Assembly (NCBI RefSeq): GCF_001027745.1 | Contig: NZ_LECU01000002.1 | Span: 372,001-436,000, forward strand | Source of the DNA: Pedobacter sp. BMA | Lineage (GTDB): Bacteria > Bacteroidota > Bacteroidia > Sphingobacteriales > Sphingobacteriaceae | Reading direction: 5' to 3' | DNA: 64,000 nt | Part shown: positions 27,601 to 36,017 of the stretch, piece after piece | Numbering within the stretch: position 1 is the stretch's first letter | How the letters are laid out: each line of letters opens with the position of its first letter | Translations under genes and position numbers: made by a program | The notes under the pieces: generated by a model | Seen by the model: the letters and a program-made list of their open reading frames with translations, nothing else | Told to the model about the DNA's origin: nothing | Databases searched by the model: none

Positions 27601-28359
27601 TTAAATGGTCAGTCCGCCGTCTACAACCAGATTGTGACCTACAATCATGCTGGCAGCATCACTGCATAGAAACACTACTGCACTGGCAATCTCTTCCGGG
27701 CGCCCCATACGGCCGATTGGTACCATCCTCATCATTCTATCGAGCGCCTCTTTCTGACCACCTTCAATCATTTCCTCTGACATACCGGTATAAAACAATC
27801 CCGGGCTTATACTGTTGATGCGGATACCACAACTGGCATACTCAACGGCAGCACTGATGGTAATTCCAATTACACCATGTTTAGAACCATGGTAAACCCC
27901 AGGCTGCGCACCTGCACGGATTCCACCAATCGAAGAACAATTTACAATTGCACCACTTCCCTGCTCTTTCATATGCTGCAATTCATACTTCATACAGCTC
28001 CAGATACCACGGTAGTTGATATTATTTACCCGCTCAAAATCTTCCATAGTTTGATCTGCAGCCTCTGCGAGCTGATTTTGTACACCCGCATTATTATAGG
28101 CATAATCCAGCTTTCCAAAATGTGCCACAGTTTTGTTGACCATATCTTTTACCTGAGCATCTTCAGATACGTCACATTCAATTGCCAAGGTTTTATATCC
28201 ATCTTCTGCTAGCTTGTCAGCAGCCTGATTTACTTGTTCCAAATTCCAGTCGGCCATCGCCACCGAAGCACCTAACTTTGCAAATTCCAATGCAGTTGCG
28301 AGTCCTAATCCTGATGCAGCGCCTGTAACCAGTGCAACTTTTCCTTCCATTATGTTCAT
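27601..28359 (-). CDS. SDR-family oxidoreductase
   Basis: The 252-residue classical SDR has VALVTGAASGLGLATALEFA for cofactor binding, then NNAGVQ, ending with YHGSKHGVIGITISAA as the YxxxK active site and GMSEEMIEGGQKEALDRMMR near the substrate lid. The C-terminus VGHNLVVDGGLTI is typical. It lacks a signal peptide, so it acts in the cytoplasm, unlike the downstream operon members. It is the first gene of the smaller operon, divergent from AraC copy 2. The substrate is unknown; glucose 1-dehydrogenase-like annotations are common for such sequences but unproven. Confidence 0.85.
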   Translation of the reverse strand: MNIMEGKVALVTGAASGLGLATALEFAKLGASVAMADWNLEQVNQAADKLAEDGYKTLAIECDVSEDAQVKDMVNKTVAHFGKLDYAYNNAGVQNQLAEAADQTMEDFERVNNINYRGIWSCMKYELQHMKEQGSGAIVNCSSIGGIRAGAQPGVYHGSKHGVIGITISAAVEYASCGIRINSISPGLFYTGMSEEMIEGGQKEALDRMMRMVPIGRMGRPEEIASAVVFLCSDAASMIVGHNLVVDGGLTI

Positions 28360-28417
28360 GACTTTATATTTATTTGCTTTGATAGTACAAAGGTCAGCCC
28401 ATACGAGCGATTATTCC

Positions 28418-28457
28418 TTACCATGGTTACAGGTTTGCTTACCACTTTTACAGGTTT
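28418..28457. promoter_or_regulatory. 21-bp direct repeats in the AraC2/SDR intergenic region
   Basis: TTACCATGGTTACAGGTTT (28418-28436) and TTACCACTTTTACAGGTTT (28439-28457) match at 16 of 19 positions with 21-bp spacing. They lie just upstream of the AraC2 promoter and about 60-100 nt upstream of the divergent SDR start, which fits AraC-family binding. Confidence 0.75.
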
Positions 28458-28468
28458 AATTTAAAGAA

Positions 28469-28499
28469 TTGATTCTGAAGTGGAATAGCCTTAGATTTG
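28469..28499 (+). promoter_or_regulatory. Bacteroidota promoter for the AraC2 gene
   Basis: TTG at 28469-28471 (-33) and TAGATTTG at 28492-28499 (-7, TAnnTTTG) are 20 nt apart. The ATG is 22 nt downstream of the -7 element. Confidence 0.6.
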
Positions 28500-28521
28500 G
28501 ATAAGAATTTAATTAAACGTT

Positions 28522-29418
28522 ATGGAAAAAGTATTGAGAATTGATATGGTAAGCGAGCATGATAAGTTCTATCATCAGCAAAACCTACACCCTCAAGTAA
28601 GCATCATAAATTTTCACGGAACGGCTCCCGAGGTGTATGCTTCGAAGATGAACTTTGGTTTTTATGCCGTTTATCTGAAAGATGTACAATGCGGCGATAT
28701 AAAATATGGCAGGAATACATATGATTATCAGGACAGAACTTTGGTCTTTGTGGCTCCTGGTCAGATCATCAATGTAAACATCAATGAGGATTACAAACCC
28801 TCAGGCTATGCGCTGCTTTTTCATCCTGACCTGATTCACGGCACATCACTGGGCAGGCATATTGATAAATATAACTTTTTCTCTTACGAGACGCGTGAAG
28901 CGCTCCACCTTTCTGAAAAGGAAAGAAAGATTGTATTGGACTGTTTTGAAAAGATTAAGTACGAGCTGGAACAGGGAACTGATAAGCACAGCAAAATGCT
29001 GATCGCAGCTAATATCGAACTTTTCCTCAATTATTGCGTTCGTTTTTATGATCGGCAGTTTATTACCAGAAATGAGTCTAATAAGAGCAACGTCGAAAAA
29101 TTTGAAGTTTTACTCAAGGATTATTTCCATTCTGACAAACCGCAAACATTTGGTATCCCGGCAGTCACCTGGTGCGCCGAACAACTACACCTTTCTCCTA
29201 ATTATTTTGGTGACATGGTAAAAAAAGAAACCGGCAAAACGGCAATGGAATATATACAGTTAAAAGTGATGGACATTGCTAAAGAACGAATATTGGGCAG
29301 TAATATGTCAATTAGTGAAATTGCCTATGAACTGGGTTTTAAATACCCGCAACATTTTACAAGAGCTTTCAAAAAATCAGTTGGTTATTCTCCGAATGAG
29401 TATAGAAGTTTGAATTAA
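28522..29418 (+). CDS. AraC-family transcriptional regulator, copy 2
   Basis: The 298-residue protein has an N-terminal cupin-like sensor (IKYGRNTYDYQDRTLVFVAP, GYALLFHPDLIHGTSLGRHI) and a C-terminal double HTH (SPNYFGDMVKKETGKTAMEY, ISEIAYELGFKYPQHFTRAF). It is a paralog of the regulator at 12170, with long shared blocks such as NYCVRFYDRQFITRNE. It faces away from the SDR-cupin-CMD-PQQ dehydrogenase operon and has repeats of the expected spacing in the shared promoter region. Control of that operon is likely; cross-talk with copy 1 is possible given the shared motif. Confidence 0.88.
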   Translation: MEKVLRIDMVSEHDKFYHQQNLHPQVSIINFHGTAPEVYASKMNFGFYAVYLKDVQCGDIKYGRNTYDYQDRTLVFVAPGQIINVNINEDYKPSGYALLFHPDLIHGTSLGRHIDKYNFFSYETREALHLSEKERKIVLDCFEKIKYELEQGTDKHSKMLIAANIELFLNYCVRFYDRQFITRNESNKSNVEKFEVLLKDYFHSDKPQTFGIPAVTWCAEQLHLSPNYFGDMVKKETGKTAMEYIQLKVMDIAKERILGSNMSISEIAYELGFKYPQHFTRAFKKSVGYSPNEYRSLN

Positions 29419-30182
29419 TCTAATCTTTATAAGATGATCGAGAATATTTGTATAAAAATCTCTTTAACTTTTTAACCTTATTTTATAATCCACTGAGATC
29501 ATGTTCTTTTTGGCAAGTACCAAAGATTAATTGTAGAATAAATTGACCCCTTCTCAATGGAAATAAAATTTCTGTAAAGTTTTGCTTGGCTGCATGTAAC
29601 AAATTGGCGGGAAGTGGTCAAACGAATTGGTTTGTACAGCACCGCATCATTAGTTTTTGCCTTATTAATCCGGAATCCACTGCCGAGATTTTCACCTCCT
29701 TTTCCGCAGACCAGCAATCTGGCGTAGGTGGCTGTGGGTTAAAAGGCAATAAGGTGCTCACACATACGCAAGATGGAAGCGCTTTACATTACCAAGCCTC
29801 ATTAACCACAAAAGCTTCAAAATGACGATCGATTATTATAATATCTAATCAAAGGCAGGGAAACGTCTATGAAATCTCCCAGCAAAACAGGCAATTTTAG
29901 ATGATAAACCTGATCAGGAATTACCGAAAATTGGCCTATAGTAAATATCACTAACATATCAAAGCGGATTGCTTATCCCATCATACCAACGCAGTTCATA
30001 AAAAATTTTAAGCTATCAATAATAAGAAAGTACCTGCTTATCGTCGACCCTTTTAATACCCGGGTTCATTGTTAGATTTTGACAAAAAGAAACTAGTATT
30101 GGTAATAAAGCAATGGTACTTCGAAAACGAAATCAATTAATACTGACTTCAGGCGCGGAGCGCGACTGGCAGATTTGATGGG
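29419..30182. other. Intergenic region at the boundary with the conjugative segment
   Basis: No gene, tRNA or convincing attachment repeat was recognised in about 760 nt. A 79-codon plus-strand frame from 29586 has no protein-like features. The chromosomal module ends with AraC2 and the conjugative-element genes begin just after, so an element boundary may lie here. Confidence 0.35.
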
Positions 30183-30214
30183 TTAATCAAGTGGCTAAAA
30201 AGCCACTTGATTAA
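30183..30214 (-). terminator. 14-bp stem-loop at the end of the DUF932 gene
   Basis: TTAATCAAGTGGCT and AGCCACTTGATTAA form a perfect 14-bp stem with an AAAA (minus-strand TTTT) loop. It overlaps the DUF932 stop codon. There is no downstream T-run, so termination may be partial. Confidence 0.6.
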
Positions 30215-31275
30215 TTAAGATGGAATGTTCCAAGCGTTGCATATTCGGCGCATAAATCAAATGCTTTTTGTGAGCGTTGAAAACCCGTTCCGTACATAAT
30301 GCTCTTAAATTTATTTTCTCCATTCGGAAAATTTCTAACATTTTGGAAGTAGCCGGTTACTGCATTATATGCCCCAAACAAAGTTCCTTTTGTGGTCTTT
30401 ACCATTTGCGAGGGTGCGCTAAGCGCAAACTCATAGACATTTTCTACGATATTCAGGTAATGGGAGGATAATGAATCCCTTTTTTCTTCGTGCAAATTAG
30501 TGAGCACTTCTTTACTTGGCGACATTGCCACTTCGATCAGTTGCCTAATCTTTTTGTCATCGATGCGGATTTTTGCCCAATGATTATAAAGGTCTTCCAT
30601 CTCCTGCCCCAACCGGCTACTAATCCCCATCAATTGATGCGCCTGTTTGAGCCTTTCATTTGCGCTTGAAGTGTGCCTGATTTTGATGGTATTCTGCTGA
30701 TTTTTCATTGCTGCATTTAATGTGTTGCGACAAACGACCCTGACAGGGGTAAATGCTGCTGTAATACTTCCAAAACCATCGTGGGATGTGGTTAAGAAAA
30801 GATATTGCTCGATGAGATCATCATTACCTACTCTGATATAGTCGGGAAGTTTAGCGGTAATAAAGATTCGCTCTCCTTTACCCAAAGCGCCGGCTGTTTC
30901 GTATTTTATGCCATCATCATTCCCTACGATGCTGTCAAAGAAAGAAAAAGCTTCGATATTTTGCACAATTTGATAATCTTTACCCACTACCCCTAGCACC
31001 TCTTCCGAATCCGTTCGGACATTTGCGTAATAGTTGGGAACGGATACGTCTGGCTCAATTCCCTTTGCCAGTGCATTGAGCAGGTCAAAGTTTACATTGT
31101 CGAGGGTAAAGAGCGGGCGTTTTTCCACGCTATAATCTAACCCTGCAAATTTTAATGCTTCGGCACTGGTCGGATAATCTTCAATGATTGTTCCCAGGCT
31201 GTGCCATGCTTTTTCTTTTACGGAAAAGAAACTGTGTTTCTTTGTCCGCTGGTTATAATATAGGTTATGTGCCAT
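30211..31275 (-). CDS. DUF932 (phage/plasmid-like) protein
   Basis: The 354-residue product matches the DUF932 family found on plasmids, phages and integrative elements: KEKAWHSLGTIIEDYPTSAE at the N-terminus, DYQIVQNIEAFSFFDSIVG, and TTSHDGFGSITAAFTPVRVV with CRNTLNAAM in the core. No enzymatic activity is known for the family. It is the outermost gene of the conjugative segment in this window. Two small frames and a proline/lysine-rich protein gene precede it on the same strand. Confidence 0.8.
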   Translation of the reverse strand: MAHNLYYNQRTKKHSFFSVKEKAWHSLGTIIEDYPTSAEALKFAGLDYSVEKRPLFTLDNVNFDLLNALAKGIEPDVSVPNYYANVRTDSEEVLGVVGKDYQIVQNIEAFSFFDSIVGNDDGIKYETAGALGKGERIFITAKLPDYIRVGNDDLIEQYLFLTTSHDGFGSITAAFTPVRVVCRNTLNAAMKNQQNTIKIRHTSSANERLKQAHQLMGISSRLGQEMEDLYNHWAKIRIDDKKIRQLIEVAMSPSKEVLTNLHEEKRDSLSSHYLNIVENVYEFALSAPSQMVKTTKGTLFGAYNAVTGYFQNVRNFPNGENKFKSIMYGTGFQRSQKAFDLCAEYATLGTFHLN

Positions 31276-31279
31276 GATT

Positions 31280-31459
31280 TTAGTTTTTGGGGTTTCTGGT
31301 TTTTGTGGTTAGGATTTCTGAGTTGACCACTTTAACATTTGCCGTGTCGGTCATCACAAAACGGGATTGTTTTTCCATTTCCTCTAGGGTATCATTGATA
31401 TTTCCGTGATCGGTCCGCACTTCGATGCGAACGATAAAGAATAGCTCTTCTGTTTTCAT
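31280..31459 (-). CDS. Small hypothetical protein, conjugative segment
   Basis: A 59-codon frame reads MKTEELFFIVRIEVRTDHGN and VVNSEILTTKTRNPKN. It ends 4 nt before the DUF932 start on the same strand, and its composition is protein-like (beta-strand, helix, beta-strand). I do not recognise the family. Position and spacing support it as a real gene co-transcribed with DUF932. Confidence 0.55.
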   Translation of the reverse strand: MKTEELFFIVRIEVRTDHGNINDTLEEMEKQSRFVMTDTANVKVVNSEILTTKTRNPKN

Positions 31460-31482
31460 GGTATTTTAGTTTTGAAACTTAT

Positions 31483-31590
31483 TTAAAAATTGATTGTATC
31501 GGAGGTGAGAGGATTTTGGATTTTCTTCCTCAAGGTTCTCAGCATATCCTTTACTTTATAATTGGTCGAGTAATTCAAAAAATGCGGCAT
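31483..31590 (-). CDS. Possible 35-residue protein
   Basis: The frame MPHFLNYSTNYKVKDMLRTL ends at TAA 31483. It lies in the gap between two same-strand genes and is rich in Lys/Arg. Support is weak: position and composition only. Confidence 0.25.
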   Translation of the reverse strand: MPHFLNYSTNYKVKDMLRTLRKKIQNPLTSDTINF

Positions 31591-31613
31591 AGATGGTTTT
31601 GGGATTCAAATAA

Positions 31614-31634
31614 CCCTGCCCTAACTGGGCAGGG
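31614..31634. other. GC-rich stem-loop
   Basis: CCCTGCCC and GGGCAGGG pair around TAACT. It lies 10 nt past the stop of the 201-residue protein gene, but the T-run on that strand precedes rather than follows the stem. It may still act as a transcript-end structure. Confidence 0.5.
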
Positions 31635-31643
31635 CAAAAAAAT

Positions 31644-32249
31644 TTAAGCCGGTATTGTGATTTCGGCCTCGATTTCAGCTAGACGATTTGTGCACAAGTC
31701 TCGTACAAAAAGCGCAACTGCTTTAATGATCACGGGGTTTTTCGTTGAAAACTTGTTGCGTTTATCGTCCGTAATTTCCAGTTCACAGCCCTGATAATAA
31801 TTTGTAGAGGTGTCTTCGGCTTCCTGCTTTTGCTCGATCTCAAACTTATCGAGGTTGTCAATGGTGTGCACGAGTCTACCCCTTTGCACCATCCGACGGT
31901 GAAGTTCTTCCACCAGTTTTAAGGTACCTTCCAAATTCAGCGCCGGTTTCCCAAGTTTCTCCTCTGCCATTTTTGGTTCGTTTGTTTCTTCCTTAGGCTG
32001 TGGCAACTGAACGACCGCGCCGATGGACTTTGGCTCCTCTGTATTTTCCTTTATCTTCTCAGGTTTTGAAGCTCCTGCGGTATCTTCTGTTTTCAATTCC
32101 TCTTTTTTCGGTTCATCTTTTATAGTTGCCTTATTATCAGCATTTAGATTTGCCTTACCTGCCAAGGGTTGATAAAATGGATTTTTTGCAGATTTGATAT
32201 CTAAGAAATCGGCTTTTCCGTTGGTGTTATTGATGCTTTGATTTTTCAT
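31644..32249 (-). CDS. Conjugative-element hypothetical protein with Lys/Glu/Pro-rich N-terminal half
   Basis: The 201-residue protein has a low-complexity, charged N-terminal half (ATIKDEPKKEELKTEDTAGA and similar), probably disordered. The folded-looking C-terminal half contains LEGTLKLVEELHRRMVQRGR and NPVIIKAVALFVRDLCTNRL. No signal or membrane segment is present. I recognise no named domain. Its position between RadC and DUF932 is typical of accessory genes in Bacteroidota integrative elements. Confidence 0.65.
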   Translation of the reverse strand: MKNQSINNTNGKADFLDIKSAKNPFYQPLAGKANLNADNKATIKDEPKKEELKTEDTAGASKPEKIKENTEEPKSIGAVVQLPQPKEETNEPKMAEEKLGKPALNLEGTLKLVEELHRRMVQRGRLVHTIDNLDKFEIEQKQEAEDTSTNYYQGCELEITDDKRNKFSTKNPVIIKAVALFVRDLCTNRLAEIEAEITIPA

Positions 32250-32893
32250 GATTTCTGATTTTTGATATTGAGAATAAATTGATTAATGATTTTCCTAATT
32301 GGGGCAATGTTCCCTATACGCTCCGAGGCGCGCGGGGTCTGGGTCGGTGGGCTTCTGTCTTTTAATCGGTCCATGGCTTAATTATTTTAGTGTTCAAAGT
32401 CAGTCGGCAGGAGCCTTCTGGCTTTTTGTTAAGCCACCTCTCCTTGATACAATCCAGATTGCAAGGCAAGACTTTGCGAAAAACAAATACGCTTTAGAGC
32501 TCAGCGAGAAAGGAAGATTTTTTTTCAGCAAACCCTTTAGGGCTAGGTCTTGACGGCAAACGGATTGTTCAGAAATTTGCTACTCAAAATGCCTACAGGT
32601 ACTTTATTGCAGTGGAAATTTTAAACATATGAAGGGGAAGTTGCGATGGTGGGTTTATGAAAAAGTAGCTAAAGCGTAAGGAGTAAGAAATATTAAAAAA
32701 AATTGGAGTAAGATGTTTTGTGGGATTAACTTAAACTTTGAGAGCGTTAATTCAGATAAACGGATTTATGTCCACGGCTGTATTTCCGTTTTTAGTTTAG
32801 ATTTCTTTTACAGATGCGTATTCCAGGTGGACTATAAGTATGTTTTGAAATAAGAATGTATGAGTAGCAGTTAAATAAAAATGAATAAAAAAT
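32250..32893. other. Gap between the 201-residue protein gene and RadC gene
   Basis: A plus-strand frame of 84 codons (32299-32553) opposes its neighbours. It begins in CG-rich sequence and reads QSAGAFWLFVKPPLLDTIQI, then RQDFAKNKYALELSEKGRFF. It has no clear promoter or start context and looks more like a conserved DNA element than a gene. The rest of the stretch is AT-rich with nothing recognised. Confidence 0.35.
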
Positions 32894-32922
32894 AAGCTAC
32901 TGCAGCAATGCTGCAGTAGCTT
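32894..32922 (-). terminator. Intrinsic terminator after the RadC gene
   Basis: AAGCTACTGCAGC and GCTGCAGTAGCTT form a perfect 13-bp stem around AAT. On the minus strand it is followed by ATTTTTTATT, a good T-tract, 6 nt past the RadC stop. Confidence 0.85.
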
Positions 32923-32928
32923 TGAAAT

Positions 32929-33384
32929 TTATATCATTCCCTCATCCATAAAACTGTAATATCCATCGCTGCAAACGATAATATGGTCGAGTATCTGGAG
33001 ATCAAGCAACTTACCAGCTTCGGTGAGCTTTCTGGTCAACTTGATATCGGCCTCGCTCGGGCTTGATTCTCCTGAAGGATGGCTATGAGAAAGAATAATA
33101 CCACTAGCGCAGGCTTTTAATGCAACAGCGAAGATGATTTTGGGATCGGCGATCGTGCCGGACATTCCGCCCTGAGATATGTTAACAATACCCAGCACCC
33201 TGTTCCTGCGATTGAGCAAAATAATTTTGAATTCCTCCACAAGTTCAATTTTGTTAAGGTCCCAATTATTGATCAGTACCTGGTAGGCTTTATTTGCACT
33301 ATCGATCTGTGGCCGCTCTACAGATTTAAATTTTGGCTTATAGCTGATTTCGATTTCAGCAAGCTGATAAAATGAATTTTCCAT
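32929..33384 (-). CDS. RadC/JAB-domain protein
   Basis: The 151-residue protein is a short RadC-type JAMM protein. The metal-binding signature is HSHPSGESSPSEAD, giving His100, His102 and Asp113, with an upstream Glu at residue 50-51 (VEEFKIILLN). It lacks the N-terminal HhH region of chromosomal RadC, as is usual for copies on mobile elements. The role is unknown; older DNA-repair annotations for RadC are doubtful. It ends with a strong terminator, and its upstream side faces the NACHT gene across a 475-nt gap. Confidence 0.85.
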   Translation of the reverse strand: MENSFYQLAEIEISYKPKFKSVERPQIDSANKAYQVLINNWDLNKIELVEEFKIILLNRRNRVLGIVNISQGGMSGTIADPKIIFAVALKACASGIILSHSHPSGESSPSEADIKLTRKLTEAGKLLDLQILDHIIVCSDGYYSFMDEGMI

Positions 33385-33859
33385 AATATTTTGAATTAAT
33401 TATGGTACAGGCAAAGGTTTTAGGGTTGCCAAAGCAAAAGAAGCAACGGAATAAATGGAAAGGAGTGCAAAGGCCACAGGAGGGTTTATGCCGGAATTTC
33501 TTTTTGCGTGCCAACCCTCATAACCTAAATTGGTACCCTGATTAAATGCAACCCCTTGACGTAAATGAATTTAAAAATTCATTTCGCATAGCCTTCGGGT
33601 TTGGGCTTTATGATATTAGCAATTCTAAATTCACTGGTTGCTATGTGGTAAGACAGTGATCAACTAAAAATGTTAGTTTGTGGATAATCAAATACCCCTG
33701 TTTTTTAATATATTTTGAATAAATTGATATATTGCTGGCTCAAACATCGCTCTCCACTCAAACACTTTCCAAAAATTTATAATAAGTTTTTTAACGGTGG
33801 CGATATTAAATAATATTAACTACCGGAACACCCATTTTTATGAATTACCATACAAGTAA
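33385..33859. other. Divergent intergenic region between RadC and the NACHT gene
   Basis: No gene was seen. A perfect 10-bp inverted repeat (AAATGAATTT / AAATTCATTT, 33563-33584) lies here and could be an operator or transcript-end hairpin. The base composition becomes AT-rich toward the NACHT gene. Confidence 0.45.
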
Positions 33860-36016
33860 ATGCTTATGACAGAAAAACTACCACTTATAGATAAACTTTT
33901 CGAATCATATAATTACAAAATCTCCAGAAGTTCAACAGATGCCGTAAGGATATATACACTCCAGTATGGAATGTATCATGCAGCAGAAATTATATCATTC
34001 GACGAGGAAACCGACGTAAGCAAATACAAATCAGAATATTCTGAGGCAGGCTATGCCACTGAGCTTAAAATAATTAAAAACATTGAGGAGGTCGAGGAAT
34101 ACTTGTTTGAGGGTTTTTTCATCAAAACTCCACTTGGACATGAGCTGAAAAGCAGGTATCGTAATTTTGAGAAGAAACAGTTATTAAATTTACCAGAAGG
34201 AAGTGCTTACAAATATATTGACAGTGACTTTGACTATTCACTTCAAAACAATGACGGCGAAATTATTGAAATAAAATCATTTCACTCCTCAGAAACCAGT
34301 ATCATAGGAAAGATAAATGAATTATTCAATACTATAGAAGGAGCACTGTTCATCGTCATTGAAGCACCAGCAGGATTTGGAAAAACCTGTACAGCTAACG
34401 AAATACTTAACACACTATCATTAGAAAAGACTAGGAAGCTCCCCTTCTTTACGGAGCTTTCTCGGAACCGGGAAGCAAGGGTCTTCAAGCATATTTTATT
34501 AAATGAGATTGATGACCAATTTCCTAATGGCATAAAACAGAATATCGTCCTTGAACAAATTTATAAAGGACGTATTCCATTGATAATTGATGGTTTTGAT
34601 GAATTAATCTCGAAGGAAAGCAACAAAGAGGATGTTGAAAGCATGCTCTCAACGATAGTTGATTTATTACAGGAAAATGCAAAGATCATTATAACGTCCA
34701 GAAAAACAGCAATTTTGAACAGTGATGAATTTATCAATACGATTTACAACTCAATTCAGAACTTTTCACTAGCTAGGTTTGAGATCAAGGAGCCAACTAT
34801 TGAAAACTGGCTTTCAGAACAACGACTAGAGGTAATCAAAGCTCATGAATTTCCCATCGATCAAATTTCGAATCCAGTTCTCTTATCTTATTTGAGAAAT
34901 ATTCCGATCGAAAAATTAGAGCAATATATTTCTTCTGAAGAGGGAACTATAATTGACAAATATTTCGAATATCTGCTCAGCAGGGAACAAACCAGACAGA
35001 ACCTGAAACTGGACAACATTTCGCAATTTAGGATTTTCAGGAAGTTGATTCGGTTCATGTCTGAATTTAATATTACCGCAGAAAGCAAGAGCACAATCAA
35101 GGAGCTCATCAAAGACTACAACTTAAAAGCATTACAAGATAGTCTCAAAGAATACAGAAATGAAGAGAGGCCTACTGTTGACGAATTAGCGGAGACGCTT
35201 TCAAACCATGTATTTCTCGACAGAAAAGGCGATGGAAATGTGGGATTTATCAACGAATTTATTTTTGGATTTCTGGTCGGGGAAAATCTTATACTTAATA
35301 AGTTTCAAGAGCATTACACAAATTTCACAGAAATAGTTCCACTAGATTTTGCATCTAAATCAATTGAAGCATTTAAAATTCAAAGCATCGACAAAAAAAA
35401 CAGGCTTTGGGAGGTATACAATGGCAATGATTTTAAATTCCCAATCGAATTCTTTTTTGATTTGGACTATTTCCTTAAAAAAGAATTCAAAAGAAATTGG
35501 AAAGACCTATTTCTTAATGACAAGACGATTAGAAAAGTTGATTTCTGTGAAAATAATACTTTTGAAAACTGTATTTTTTCAAGTATTGTGTTTGAAAACT
35601 GTAACTTCTGCCTTTCACAATTTAATAAGTCGTCTTTTCAAAATTGTAAGTTTTTCGATTGTGGGATAATCAATCCAAACAACATTCAATATGAGGATTT
35701 TGGCATATATGCCTGTCAGGATAACAACAGTTTCTTAGAAACCATCAACGCGCTTTACAAAAAAGACCTCATTGAAACAAAGGCCGAAAATGAGCTAACA
35801 GAGGAAATGGTTTTACAGCAGTTCTTGCAAGTGGATAGTAGACGTCCAAAACCAAGAAAATTCTCATTTATCAGGAAGAGACTGTCCAGCTTTTCAGATA
35901 AACAAATAAGTGCAATAGTAGATAGCTTAAAACGTAAAGACTATCTCCATTTCAAGGATGATGTAGGCTTTATTACCAGGGAAGCGATGAACTTTTTAAA
36001 TCATATAAACAACTAA
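33860..36016 (+). CDS. NACHT-type STAND NTPase with pentapeptide-like repeats
   Basis: The 718-residue protein (ATG 33860, or 33866 two codons in) has an unrecognised N-terminal domain (1 to about 150). The NTPase has Walker A APAGFGKT at 169-176, Walker B IPLIIDGFDEL at 239-249 with the Asp-Glu typical of NACHT modules, and KIIITSRK at 275-282 as sensor 1. A helical region follows, then Asn/Cys/Phe-rich pentapeptide-like repeats (FENCIFSSIVFENCNF) at about 560-603 and a C-terminal winged-helix-like tail (LSSFSDKQISAIVDSLKRKD). NACHT/STAND proteins act as ligand-triggered switches, and bacterial members often serve in anti-phage immunity. The gene is reversed relative to the conjugative genes around it and lies 1 nt from the RelA/SpoT-like gene. 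No effector domain is evident within it, which suggests the neighbour is the effector. Confidence 0.82.
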   Translation: MLMTEKLPLIDKLFESYNYKISRSSTDAVRIYTLQYGMYHAAEIISFDEETDVSKYKSEYSEAGYATELKIIKNIEEVEEYLFEGFFIKTPLGHELKSRYRNFEKKQLLNLPEGSAYKYIDSDFDYSLQNNDGEIIEIKSFHSSETSIIGKINELFNTIEGALFIVIEAPAGFGKTCTANEILNTLSLEKTRKLPFFTELSRNREARVFKHILLNEIDDQFPNGIKQNIVLEQIYKGRIPLIIDGFDELISKESNKEDVESMLSTIVDLLQENAKIIITSRKTAILNSDEFINTIYNSIQNFSLARFEIKEPTIENWLSEQRLEVIKAHEFPIDQISNPVLLSYLRNIPIEKLEQYISSEEGTIIDKYFEYLLSREQTRQNLKLDNISQFRIFRKLIRFMSEFNITAESKSTIKELIKDYNLKALQDSLKEYRNEERPTVDELAETLSNHVFLDRKGDGNVGFINEFIFGFLVGENLILNKFQEHYTNFTEIVPLDFASKSIEAFKIQSIDKKNRLWEVYNGNDFKFPIEFFFDLDYFLKKEFKRNWKDLFLNDKTIRKVDFCENNTFENCIFSSIVFENCNFCLSQFNKSSFQNCKFFDCGIINPNNIQYEDFGIYACQDNNSFLETINALYKKDLIETKAENELTEEMVLQQFLQVDSRRPKPRKFSFIRKRLSSFSDKQISAIVDSLKRKDYLHFKDDVGFITREAMNFLNHINN

Positions 36017-36017
36017 C

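Noticed and set aside
29586-29825. Plus-strand frame of 79 codons after AraC2
   Set aside because: There is no recognisable domain and no promoter or spacing evidence, and the composition looks random.
30211-33384. CRISPR array or phage attachment repeats near the conjugative boundary
   Set aside because: Only isolated hairpins were seen. No regularly spaced repeats and no matching direct repeats at the two sides of the segment were found by eye.
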